A stretch of DNA of 64,000 bases from ZC4RG20 sp036381515 (lineage in GTDB: Bacteria > Pseudomonadota > Gammaproteobacteria > Steroidobacterales > Rariloculaceae), in NCBI GenBank assembly GCA_036381515.1, contig DASVCR010000030.1, forward strand, positions 5,589 through 69,588, given 5' to 3'. The notes under the pieces are model-generated. The model did no database searches, was not told the DNA's origin, and saw nothing but the letters and a program-made list of their open reading frames with translations. Positions 32,568 to 40,108 of the stretch are shown here, one piece after another; position 1 is the stretch's first letter, and every line of letters starts with the position of its first letter. The position numbers and the translations under genes are program-made.

Positions 32568-33188
32568 GTGGCGGAGATTGACAAAGAAGCGTTCGCGGCG
32601 GCCGTCGTGCACGACATGCGCGCGCCGTTGAACGCATGCCTTATGTCGTTGAGCCTAATAGAGCTCAAGGCGTCGCAGCCCGCCGAGGTGCTGAAGTCGG
32701 TCGAGGTCCTGCGCCGCAACCTGGAGCGCCAGGCCCTCCTGATCGACGATCTCGCCGACGCCCTGCAGATCGTCGGCGGGGGCGTCGAGCTCGAGCTCGA
32801 GGCGGCGGATCTCGTCGAGATCGCGAAGCGTGCGATCGAGAGCGCTGGGCCCGTGACCGGCGTCGAGATCCGCTGGGCGGCAAATCCGCCGCCGTGCCCC
32901 ATCGGCGCCGACGCAGAAAGGCTCGCCCGCGCGATAGGTGCGCTGCTCGAGATGGTCGCGGCGGACCTGCCCCAGGGGGGGCATATCGCGCTCGCGGTCG
33001 CCGACGCGGACGGCCGGGTGCGGCTCGCGATCAGCGGCGCGGGGGCGGAGAGGGCGGAACGGGGGCAAACGCGCCGCAGGCGCCCCGTGATGCGCCTGAC
33101 CGTCGCGACGGAGATCGTCGCGAGACACGGCGGGCGGCTCGAGCTCGACGACGGGTCGGCGGCCGTCGAGCTGCCCCGGGCGCAGTGA
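32568..33188 (+). CDS. Small histidine kinase-like protein
   Basis: A 206-residue soluble protein. It begins with an H-box (AAVVHDMRAPLNACLMSLSLIEL), followed by a dimerisation helix and a reduced HATPase region (ADAERLARAIGALLEMVAADLP then VRLAISGAGAE and VATEIVARHGGRLEL). The canonical N, G1 and G2 boxes are poorly preserved, so ATP binding is doubtful. Start GTG 32568 follows AAGG; a longer version from ATG near 32490 is possible. Divergent from the sigma-54 activator, it may be its partner, phosphotransfer protein or antagonist. Confidence 0.75.
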   Translation: MAEIDKEAFAAAVVHDMRAPLNACLMSLSLIELKASQPAEVLKSVEVLRRNLERQALLIDDLADALQIVGGGVELELEAADLVEIAKRAIESAGPVTGVEIRWAANPPPCPIGADAERLARAIGALLEMVAADLPQGGHIALAVADADGRVRLAISGAGAERAERGQTRRRRPVMRLTVATEIVARHGGRLELDDGSAAVELPRAQ

Positions 33189-33225
33189 CCGTCGGGGCCG
33201 CCGCAGAGCGTCCCGGGGCGGCGGG

Positions 33226-34152
33226 TCAACCCTCCTGCTCGGTCGGCTCCTCCGAAGCGGTCCGCTGCTCGCCTTCGAACCGGCCGCCGGGGTCGGACAG
33301 CACGATCTCGACGCGGCGGTTGAGCTGCCGTCCGGCGTCCGTGTCGTTCGTCGCGACCGGGAATTCCTCGCCGAGCGCGCGGATCTCGATCCTGCTCGAC
33401 GCGATGCCGCGATCGACCAGCGCCTGGCGCACCGCCTCCGCGCGCTGCCGCGACAGCTCGCGGTTGTAGCTCGCGGTGCCCGACGCGTCCGTGTGGCCCT
33501 CGATCGCGATGTTCCGGTCCGGGTTCTCCTCGAGGAACCGGGCGAGGCGATCGATCGTCGCCGCGGCGCCGGGGTTCAGCTCCGCCCGATCGAAATCGAA
33601 CAGCACGTCGCTCAGCGTCATGACCCAGCCGCGCTCGGTCTGCTCGGCCTGGAGCTCCGCGAGCTGCTGCTCGAGGCCCTGCCTCTCCTCGGCGAGCTCC
33701 GCCGCGCGCTGCTCGGCTTCCTGTGCCTCCCGCGACTGCGCCTCGAGCTCGCGCCCGCGCTCGGCCGCGAGCTCCGTCGCCTGTGCCGCCTCGCGCTCGC
33801 GGGCCTGAAGCAGCACGCGGTTGCGCTCGGCCTCGCTGTCCTCGAGCGCCTCGCGGCCCCGCCGCTCGTCGGTTTCCGCCTGCACGATCTGCGCGTTGCG
33901 CAGCGCCGTGTACGCCTCGTGCTCGATGATCTCGACGTCCTCGTTCTCGTCGTAGGCCTCCTCGGCGCGGGACAGCGCGGCGCGCGCCGCTTCGTAGCGC
34001 GTCTGCGCGACGTCACGCGCGAGCGGATCCTCCTCGATCGCCTGGACGGCCGTGCGGGCCTGGTCGAGCGTCTCGATGCGCTCGGGCGGCTGGCTGCATG
34101 CGGCGAGCGTTGCGGCGAGTGAGAGTGTCGCGAGTCCGGATCTGCTTGTCAT
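33226..34152 (-). CDS. OmpA-family lipoprotein with DUF4398
   Basis: A 308-residue envelope protein. Signal/lipobox LSLAATLAACS, then a DUF4398-type helical segment (about 25-90), a long coiled coil rich in Glu/Ala/Arg (about 90-190), and an OmpA peptidoglycan-binding domain (VLFDFDRAELNPGAAATIDRLA; GHTDASGTASYNRELSRQRA; NRRVEIVL). GAGGAG precedes the ATG. It lies 22 bases after the smaller DUF4398 lipoprotein, with which it shares the sigma-54 promoter at 34745-34760. Likely tethers the outer membrane to the wall. Confidence 0.92.
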   Translation of the reverse strand: MTSRSGLATLSLAATLAACSQPPERIETLDQARTAVQAIEEDPLARDVAQTRYEAARAALSRAEEAYDENEDVEIIEHEAYTALRNAQIVQAETDERRGREALEDSEAERNRVLLQAREREAAQATELAAERGRELEAQSREAQEAEQRAAELAEERQGLEQQLAELQAEQTERGWVMTLSDVLFDFDRAELNPGAAATIDRLARFLEENPDRNIAIEGHTDASGTASYNRELSRQRAEAVRQALVDRGIASSRIEIRALGEEFPVATNDTDAGRQLNRRVEIVLSDPGGRFEGEQRTASEEPTEQEG

Positions 34153-34174
34153 CTGGCCATCTCCTCGGAACGCG

Positions 34175-34711
34175 TCACAGCCTCGAGCCGGGCAGGGCGT
34201 CGTCCGACTCGTCGGGCCGCGGCTCCGAGTCGGGCGTGCCCGGGCGGAGCGAATCGGTTTCGACGTCCGCCGGGCCGCCGCGCTCGTCGGCCGGCTCGTC
34301 GTCCCGGAGCGAGACGTCGACGTCGCCGGAAGGCGCGCCGCTCTGCTGACGCTCGAGCTCGCTTTCGAGCGTCGCCAGCGTCTCGCGGACCTCCTCGACC
34401 GCTTCCTGGACGGATGCATTGTCGGAGAGCGCGAGCGCATACGCGGCATCGAGCTCGGCGTGCTCCGCGAGCCGGGCGGCCCGCTCCTCGTCGCCGTCCT
34501 CTTCTGCCTCGCGCGCCGCGAGCAGCTTCTCCCGTGCCATGTTGAGCTCCCGGTTCGCATAGCGCTGCGCGTCCGCGCGCTCCGCCTCGTCGATGCGCTG
34601 CTCCGCCTGCTCGATGCTTGCGGCCGGGACCGGCTGATTCCCCGCGCAACCCGCCGCAAGCACGAGCGATGCGATCGCAATCGAGCCTGCGACGGTCTTC
34701 GTTCGTGACAT
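34175..34711 (-). CDS. DUF4398-type lipoprotein
   Basis: A 178-residue lipoprotein with lipobox LVLAAGC, a helical DUF4398-like domain (IEQAEQRIDEAERADAQRYANRELNMAREKL, EEDGDEERAARLAEHAELDAAYAL) and an acidic disordered tail. GGAGGGAGCGC precedes the ATG. First gene in a pair with the OmpA-like protein; the shared helical repeat suggests the two interact or arose by duplication. Promoter of sigma-54 type 34-49 bases upstream. Confidence 0.87.
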   Translation of the reverse strand: MSRTKTVAGSIAIASLVLAAGCAGNQPVPAASIEQAEQRIDEAERADAQRYANRELNMAREKLLAAREAEEDGDEERAARLAEHAELDAAYALALSDNASVQEAVEEVRETLATLESELERQQSGAPSGDVDVSLRDDEPADERGGPADVETDSLRPGTPDSEPRPDESDDALPGSRL

Positions 34712-34744
34712 GCGCTCCCTCCGTTGCCGCTTTGCGACACTGAA

Positions 34745-34760
34745 TGCAGTTTCCGTGCCA
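34745..34760 (-). promoter_or_regulatory. Sigma-54 promoter, lipoprotein pair
   Basis: Minus-strand TGGCACG-GAAA-CTGCA, one mismatch, same -12 variant as at 29439. The start would be near 34733, about 22 bases before the ATG. Confidence 0.7.
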
Positions 34761-34824
34761 CCTGTTTCGTGCCTGTCCCGCAAGCAAGGTTGTGCTGCGG
34801 CGACCACACGCGCTACAAAGCGGC

Positions 34825-35502
34825 ATGCCCATGCGGATCGACGGAAGCGCGGCCGGCGTCGCAGCGCCGCGCGCGATCGTGCTCGAGCTTCTGATCGTCG
34901 CGACGTTTGCGGCCGCGTTCCTCGTGCTCTTCCGCGCCCGGCCCGGCTACGTCGACGTGCTGCTCGCGATCGTGGCCGTCGCATTCATCCTGGCCGGCGT
35001 TCGGCGAAGCCGCAGGCTGTGGGAAACGCACCGGCTCGATGTGCCCGGCGAGCCGACGCTCGGGCGCGCCGCCGCGGCCTCGGCCGCATTCACGCTCGTC
35101 GCGCTCGTCGTGCTGCTCGCCGCGGGGTTCGTCATCGGGCAGGGCGACGGCGATGCGGTCGAACGATTCTCGAACCCGCGCATCCTCGGGGCCTTCGTGC
35201 TCTACCTGCCGTGGGCGCTGCTCCAGCAGTTCGTGTTCCAGTTCTATCTGCTCGGCAGGCTGCTGGTCCTGCTGCCGGTCTGGGCGGCGGTCGCGATCAC
35301 CGCGCTCGCGTTTTCGCTCGTGCACTTCCCGCGCGCGCCGGTCATGGCCGTCACGCTCGTTGCAGGCGTCGCATGGGCGCTGATTTATCGGCGTTACCGC
35401 GTGCTGCTGCCGCTCGCCGTATCGCACGCGCTCCTCGGCTCCGCGCTGCACTACTGGGTGTTCGGCCGGGACCTGCTCGGCAACTGGCTCGGCGCGCGAT
35501 GA
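34825..35502 (+). CDS. CPBP-family membrane protein, degenerate
   Basis: A 225-residue integral membrane protein with about seven helices. It has the fold order of CPBP (CAAX-protease/bacteriocin-processing) enzymes: a first motif in helix LPWALLQQFVFQFYLLGRL, a second with His in FSLVHFPRAPVM and a third in SHALLGSALH. In active members the first motif is EExxxR; here both Glu are Gln, so protease activity is questionable. ATG 34825 or 34831. Stands alone between the lipoprotein promoter and a single-helix protein. Confidence 0.72.
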   Translation: MPMRIDGSAAGVAAPRAIVLELLIVATFAAAFLVLFRARPGYVDVLLAIVAVAFILAGVRRSRRLWETHRLDVPGEPTLGRAAAASAAFTLVALVVLLAAGFVIGQGDGDAVERFSNPRILGAFVLYLPWALLQQFVFQFYLLGRLLVLLPVWAAVAITALAFSLVHFPRAPVMAVTLVAGVAWALIYRRYRVLLPLAVSHALLGSALHYWVFGRDLLGNWLGAR

Positions 35503-35556
35503 CCGCGGGCACAATACTTGCCTCTCGTCGGCGGTGCCGTCCGGCGAGGAGCAGCG

Positions 35557-35715
35557 ATGTCCGAGAGCGCAGTTGCGATCGCGATCTACGCGGGCCTCGG
35601 GCTGCTCGTGGCCGTCGTGATCTTCGCCGGCGCGTTGTGGCTCGCGAATGCGGCGAGGCGGGGAAACATAGAGCTCAAGTGGCGCCGCCGCCGCCGGGCG
35701 GCGCACGACGACTGA
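35557..35715 (+). CDS. Single-helix small membrane protein
   Basis: A 52-residue protein with one transmembrane segment (AVAIAIYAGLGLLVAVVIFAG) and a strongly basic C-terminal tail (LKWRRRRRAAHDD). GAGGAGCAGCG precedes the ATG. Unknown function. It follows the CPBP-like gene by 54 bases and may be co-transcribed. Confidence 0.75.
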   Translation: MSESAVAIAIYAGLGLLVAVVIFAGALWLANAARRGNIELKWRRRRRAAHDD

Positions 35716-35720
35716 GCGCT

Positions 35721-35745
35721 AAAAAACGGGGTCAGAGCCCGTTTT
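35721..35745. repeat. Palindrome with AAAACGGG/CCCGTTTT
   Basis: AAAACGGG (35723-35730) pairs with CCCGTTTT (35738-35745) around GTCAGAG. T-rich on the plus strand after the stem, so it may act as a weak terminator after the 35557 gene. Similar A-tract plus GTC-palindrome elements occur at 44367 and 61955. Confidence 0.6.
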
Positions 35746-35811
35746 CGTGACGAAAAAAGGCTCCACCCCGACTCAGAAGAAGAACGGGGAACGAGACGAG
35801 GAACCACGAGG

Positions 35812-36210
35812 ATGAGTGAACCGGACATATTGCACGAGGCCCGGGACACGTTGAGCGACGACGTCGTGAACGGTCACCGCGCGATCCGCTCGCTGATGGA
35901 GGAGCTCGAGGCGATCGACTGGTACGCGCAGCGCGTCGATGCGACGAACGATCAGGAGCTCAAGGAAGTCCTCGCGCACAATCGCGACGAGGAGAAGGAG
36001 CACGCGGCGATGGTGCTCGAGTGGATCCGCCGGCACGATCCGGTGCTCGACCGGTACCTCAGGCAGTATCTGTTCACCGAGGCGTCGATCGTCGGCATCG
36101 AGGAGGCGGTCGACGCGGCCGAGGAGCCCGAGGCCGCCGACGACGTTCGAGGAGGCGGCGGGACAGCGCGCGGACTCGGCATCGGCAGCCTTCGCGGCAG
36201 CGTCAGGTAG
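35812..36210 (+). CDS. Encapsulated ferritin-like protein EncFtn
   Basis: A 132-residue two-helix ferritin-like protein that oxidises Fe(II) inside encapsulin. Iron ligands E30, E31, E33, E61 and H64 are all present (SLMEELEAIDWYAQRVDA and HNRDEEKEHAAMVLEW). The C-terminus GLGIGSLRGSVR is the encapsulin cargo-loading peptide. The chain forms the catalytic centre only on ring assembly. It begins 10 bases before the shell gene after its own stop, so both are one operon. No sigma-54 site was seen upstream. Confidence 0.95.
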   Translation: MSEPDILHEARDTLSDDVVNGHRAIRSLMEELEAIDWYAQRVDATNDQELKEVLAHNRDEEKEHAAMVLEWIRRHDPVLDRYLRQYLFTEASIVGIEEAVDAAEEPEAADDVRGGGGTARGLGIGSLRGSVR

Positions 36211-36220
36211 GGGATCGGCG

Positions 36221-37051
36221 ATGGATCACCTGCTTCGTGGCCTTGCTCCGATCGGTGACAACGCGTGGCGCGAGATCGATGCGGAAGCGGCGCGGACGCT
36301 GCGGCGGACGCTCGCCGGCCGCAAGCTCGTCGACTTTACCGGTCCGCTGGGCTGGGACGTCTCCGCGGTCGGCCGCGGGCGCGTGCGGGACGTGCTCGAC
36401 CGCAACGGCGTCAAGGCGCGGCTCAGGGAGACGCAGCCGCTCGTCGAGATCGACGTGCCGTTCCGGCTTGCGCGCGCAGAGATCGATGCGATCGAGCGCG
36501 GCGCGAAGGACGCGGACCTCAACCCCGTCGTGCACGCGGCGAGGCTCGCGGCGCTGACGGAGGACCGGGCGATCTTCGCCGGTCTTCGCGAGGCGGGCAT
36601 CGCCGGCATCTTCGAGCGCTGCCGCGAGCAGACGCTGCCGCTGTCCGACGATTACGAGCGTTATCCGCGCGTCGTCGCGGCCGCGCTCACGCGGCTGCGC
36701 AACGACGGGATCGAGGGCCCGTACGCGATCGCCCTCGGTCCGCGCTGCTACGAGGGGCTCACGGAGACGACGAACAAGGGCGGCTATCCGGTCATCAACA
36801 TGGTCCGCCAGCAGCTCGACGACCGCATCATCTGGGCGCCGGCGGTCGACGGCGCCGTCGTGCTGAGTCTGCGCGGCGGCGACTTCGAGCTCACGGTGGG
36901 GCAGGACTTCGCGATCGGCTACGCCGCGCACGACGCGCAGCACGTCGAGCTTTTCGTACGCGAGAGCATGACGTTCGCCGTCTATACGCCGGAGGCCGCC
37001 GTTCCGCTCGAGTACGAGTCGGCGGCCGCGCGCTCGACGTCGACGATGTGA
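36221..37051 (+). CDS. Encapsulin shell protein (family 1)
   Basis: A 276-residue HK97-fold shell protein. It opens MDHLLRGLAPIGDNAWREIDAEA and contains DFTGPLGWDVSAVGRGR, IERGAKDADLNPVVHAA, GPYAIALGPRCYEGL and the closing AIGYAAHDAQHVELFVRESMTFAV, all typical of linocin-M18-like encapsulins. It forms nanocompartments that take up the EncFtn cargo through its tail peptide, storing iron and limiting oxidative damage. Downstream lies the convergent EPS outer-membrane barrel gene. Confidence 0.95.
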   Translation: MDHLLRGLAPIGDNAWREIDAEAARTLRRTLAGRKLVDFTGPLGWDVSAVGRGRVRDVLDRNGVKARLRETQPLVEIDVPFRLARAEIDAIERGAKDADLNPVVHAARLAALTEDRAIFAGLREAGIAGIFERCREQTLPLSDDYERYPRVVAAALTRLRNDGIEGPYAIALGPRCYEGLTETTNKGGYPVINMVRQQLDDRIIWAPAVDGAVVLSLRGGDFELTVGQDFAIGYAAHDAQHVELFVRESMTFAVYTPEAAVPLEYESAAARSTSTM

Positions 37052-37064
37052 CCGGCCCCGCGCG

Positions 37065-38357
37065 TCAGCGCGCGGCCGGCGCCGGCCGCGACAACCCCCG
37101 GTACACCGCGCCGATCGACAGCATGTTCGCCGTGCCGTCGAGCCGCTCGCCCGAGAACTCCTGATCGATCGCTCCGTAACGCGCCGCGAACGACCATGAA
37201 GGCGTGAACGCCCATTCGAGGTCGAAGTCCGCGCGAATGTACTCGCGATCGCTCGTGTCGCGGTCGAGCGCGCCGGTCTCCATCGCGCGCAAGCCGAACC
37301 CGACGCTGAGGCGCTCAGAGAGCTGCCGCCCGAAGCGGAGCCGCACCTCGTTGCGCTCGACTAGGAACCCGACCGCATTCGGGTTCAGGACGCGAAAAAG
37401 GCCGATGTCGACGGACGAGAGCTCCGTGCGCTTCGCGAACCCGAGGCTCATCGTCCAGTCCGTCGTCGCGTTGTCTACGACCTCGCCGAGCTCGTCGACG
37501 AACGTGAAGTCGCTGCGCTGAAGGCCGGTCGTCAGCGTGAACGACCAGAGCGCGTTGAGCTCGCGGGTGAAGCTGCCTTCGACGCCGACGGTATCCGTTT
37601 CGTTCTGCGTGGCGTCCGCTTCGTAGCGCGACGCGATCAGCCGCGCCGCCGCGTTCGTCCTGTCGTCGATGTTCCGGCCGACGCCGAGCGAGAGCGACGT
37701 GTCGTTGAAGTCCGTGCGTCCGCGGAAATCGGGGCCGGTATACGCGATGTCGAGCCGGCGCGCCTCGAGCAGGATCGAGCTGCGCTCCGAGATCAGGAAC
37801 TGGGCGGACGGCGCGATGCTCACGCGCTTGCGGAACTCGTCGAGCAGCACGAGGAGGCCCGTCTCGTCGTCGATCGGGTCCTCGATCGGATCGTCCGGGG
37901 CCGGCGTGTCCGCGAGCTCGGAGCTGATGATGCTTTCGCGGCTCAGATTCAGGGCCACGGCGGCGTTCGCGCGCGGCCAGCCGTACCCGGCACGCGAGTT
38001 CAGGTAGAAGTCTTGGCGCTCGAGGTCGTCGTCCGCGTCGTCCGAGTACGTGTCCGCGCGCACGCGCGGCTGCACCATGACCTCGCCGCGCGGGCCGACG
38101 TTGCGCAGGCGCACGCGCGCGTCCATCAGCGCGCGCGTCGCCGTGTGGTCGCCGAGCTCGTCGGCGCCGAGCTCGCCGGGTTCCTGGCCGAGCCGGGGAT
38201 TGTCGTTCGCCTCGATCTCCATGCGGATGTCGGGCGTCGATTCCCAGTCGGCGAGAGCGCCGTCGGTCAGCGCGCCGACCGTGAGCCCGCACGCCGCGAG
38301 CGCGCAGCCGCGCCGCGCGCTGCTCGCCCGTCGCGAGTAGCGGATCGTAGTGTTCAT
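37065..38357 (-). CDS. EPS-associated outer-membrane barrel
   Basis: A 430-residue exported protein. Signal peptide (ALAACGLTVGALTDGALA), then an acidic start (TPDIRMEIEANDNPRLG) and a long series of strand-like segments up to AARYGAIDQEFSGERLDGTANMLSIGAVYRG. It resembles large barrels found in XrtA/PEP-CTERM-type EPS loci, where an export or surface-anchoring role is suspected. The glycosyl-1-phosphate transferase gene ends 21 bases upstream, so they form one operon. No enzymatic motif seen. Confidence 0.8.
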   Translation of the reverse strand: MNTTIRYSRRASSARRGCALAACGLTVGALTDGALADWESTPDIRMEIEANDNPRLGQEPGELGADELGDHTATRALMDARVRLRNVGPRGEVMVQPRVRADTYSDDADDDLERQDFYLNSRAGYGWPRANAAVALNLSRESIISSELADTPAPDDPIEDPIDDETGLLVLLDEFRKRVSIAPSAQFLISERSSILLEARRLDIAYTGPDFRGRTDFNDTSLSLGVGRNIDDRTNAAARLIASRYEADATQNETDTVGVEGSFTRELNALWSFTLTTGLQRSDFTFVDELGEVVDNATTDWTMSLGFAKRTELSSVDIGLFRVLNPNAVGFLVERNEVRLRFGRQLSERLSVGFGLRAMETGALDRDTSDREYIRADFDLEWAFTPSWSFAARYGAIDQEFSGERLDGTANMLSIGAVYRGLSRPAPAAR

Positions 38358-38378
38358 TTACCCCCCTGGCTCTCGTCT

Positions 38379-39917
38379 CTAATAGGCTTTCTCGCTCTTG
38401 AAGAGGACCGTGACGGTCTTCAGCAGGATCTTCAGGTCCAGCATCAGCGACCAGTGGCGCAGGTAGTCGAGGTCGTAGTCGATGCGGCGCTTCATCTCGG
38501 CGAGGTCCGCCGTCTCGCCGCGGCAGCCGTTGACCTGCGCGAGCCCGGTGATGCCGGGCGACGCCTTGTGGCGGACCATGTAGCCGTCGATCAGCTTGCG
38601 GTATTGCTCGTTGTGTGCGACGGCGTGCGGACGGGGGCCGACGAGGCTCATCCGCCCCTGCAGCACGTTGATCAGCTGCGGCAGCTCGTCGAGCGAATAG
38701 CGGCGCAGGAAGCGGCCGAACGGCGTGACGCGCGGATCGTTGCGCGTCGCCTGCCGGACGACGTCGCCGTCCTCGGCCACCGACATCGTTCTGAACTTGT
38801 AGACGATGATCTCTTCGCCGTCGAGCCCGTAGCGGCGCTGCTTGAAGATCACGGACCCTTGCGGCGTCGTGAGCCGGATTCCGATCGCGATGACGAGCAT
38901 GACGGGCAGCGCGGCGACGAGCATCAGCGACGCGAGCACGACGTCGAGCGCGCGCTTCTTGATACCGCTCCATCCGTGGAACGGCGTCTCGCAGAGCGCG
39001 ATGATCGGAATGCCGCGGATGTCGTCGACCCGCGCCTGGATCAGGTCGATGAACGAGATTTCCGGGATCAGATACACGGACGCGGTCGTGTCCCGCAGAT
39101 CGTGCAGCAGGCGCTTCGTCCGCTCGAGGTGGTACGGCAGCGAGATGAAGATGATGTCGACATGGCGCCGCTTCACGTATGCGGGCAGCTCGCGGAGCGT
39201 GCCGAGCAGCTCGTCCGGACGGATCTGGGCGAGGCGCCCGGCCTCACGGTCGTCGAAGAAGCCGCAGTGCTCGAGGCCGAGCTCGGGGCGATCGACGATC
39301 GTCGACGCGAGCTCGCGGCTCACGTCGTTGACGCCGACGATCACGACGCGGCGCACGTTGTTCGACAGCACCGTGATTCTGCGCACGAGCTTGCGCAGCA
39401 GGACCGGCGCGGCCATCAGGAGCGGCGGCGTCGCGAGGAACCAGAGGAACAGCGCGCGGCGGGAGTAGACCTCCGACACCTTCGTCGCGTAGCCGATCAA
39501 AAGCAGCAGCGCGACGACGACGAGCCACCCGACGCCGGCCCGCGTCGCGATGGTCCAGCCGCTGACGAACATCGAGCGTTTGTCCGACGACTCCTGACGA
39601 ACGATCGTGAAGCAGAGCAGCGCGGAGAAGATCGCGAGCAGCGCGTAGCTCTGGTCGAACTCGACGCCGAGAAGTTGCGTCGAGCCAACTAGCACGCCGG
39701 TCGAGAGCAGCGGCGCCGACAGTGACTCGAGCACCGCGATCAGCATCAGCAGCAGGGTGACCTTGTAGTAGCCGCCGGCCAAACCGTCGTCTCCGCGTGT
39801 GTTATCGCGAGTCGCCTTATGCAATCGACATGCCAGCGGTCGACGGCGCGAACTGCGGCACTCTGCGTTACGGAGTGTTCTCAGAAATTGTGAGGCGCGT
39901 GCAACACCTTCATTCAT
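38379..39917 (-). CDS. Undecaprenyl-P glycosyl-1-P transferase
   Basis: A 512-residue initiating transferase of the WcaJ/WbaP (polyprenol phosphate sugar transferase) type. Five N-terminal membrane segments, a CoA-binding-like region (RRVVIVGVNDVSRELA), then the bacterial sugar transferase domain with KRALDVVLASLMLV, KQRRYGLDGEEIIVYKFRTM and DELPQLINVLQGRMSLVGPRP. It loads the first sugar on the lipid carrier. ATG 39917 is uncertain, as no clear ribosome site precedes it. It opens the EPS locus, divergent from the amidotransferase operon. Confidence 0.92.
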   Translation of the reverse strand: MNEGVARASQFLRTLRNAECRSSRRRPLACRLHKATRDNTRGDDGLAGGYYKVTLLLMLIAVLESLSAPLLSTGVLVGSTQLLGVEFDQSYALLAIFSALLCFTIVRQESSDKRSMFVSGWTIATRAGVGWLVVVALLLLIGYATKVSEVYSRRALFLWFLATPPLLMAAPVLLRKLVRRITVLSNNVRRVVIVGVNDVSRELASTIVDRPELGLEHCGFFDDREAGRLAQIRPDELLGTLRELPAYVKRRHVDIIFISLPYHLERTKRLLHDLRDTTASVYLIPEISFIDLIQARVDDIRGIPIIALCETPFHGWSGIKKRALDVVLASLMLVAALPVMLVIAIGIRLTTPQGSVIFKQRRYGLDGEEIIVYKFRTMSVAEDGDVVRQATRNDPRVTPFGRFLRRYSLDELPQLINVLQGRMSLVGPRPHAVAHNEQYRKLIDGYMVRHKASPGITGLAQVNGCRGETADLAEMKRRIDYDLDYLRHWSLMLDLKILLKTVTVLFKSEKAY

Positions 39918-39992
39918 AGATCGGGCGGCGAACGGAAGGCGTGGGCGCCGAGCGGGTGTCGGCGTATAGCGACGTCGCCGATTGCCGACGAG

Positions 39993-40008
39993 TGGCATGA
40001 GTCTTGCT
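39993..40008 (+). promoter_or_regulatory. Sigma-54 promoter, EPS amidotransferase operon
   Basis: Plus-strand TGGCATG-AGTC-TTGCT, full consensus match, about 100 bases before the ATG at 40109. Confidence 0.8.
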
Positions 40009-40108
40009 CGAAACGTTTCGCGTCGGCATTGTTCGCCGCGCGGCTCGCGTCGTCGGACGGAAGAGCACGTCAACAGAAGCAACACAACGAAAGGCGAACG
40101 AGTAATCG

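Noticed and set aside
36221..37051. Encapsulin as a phage capsid remnant
   Set aside because: It is paired with EncFtn carrying a loading tag and has the family-1 encapsulin motifs.
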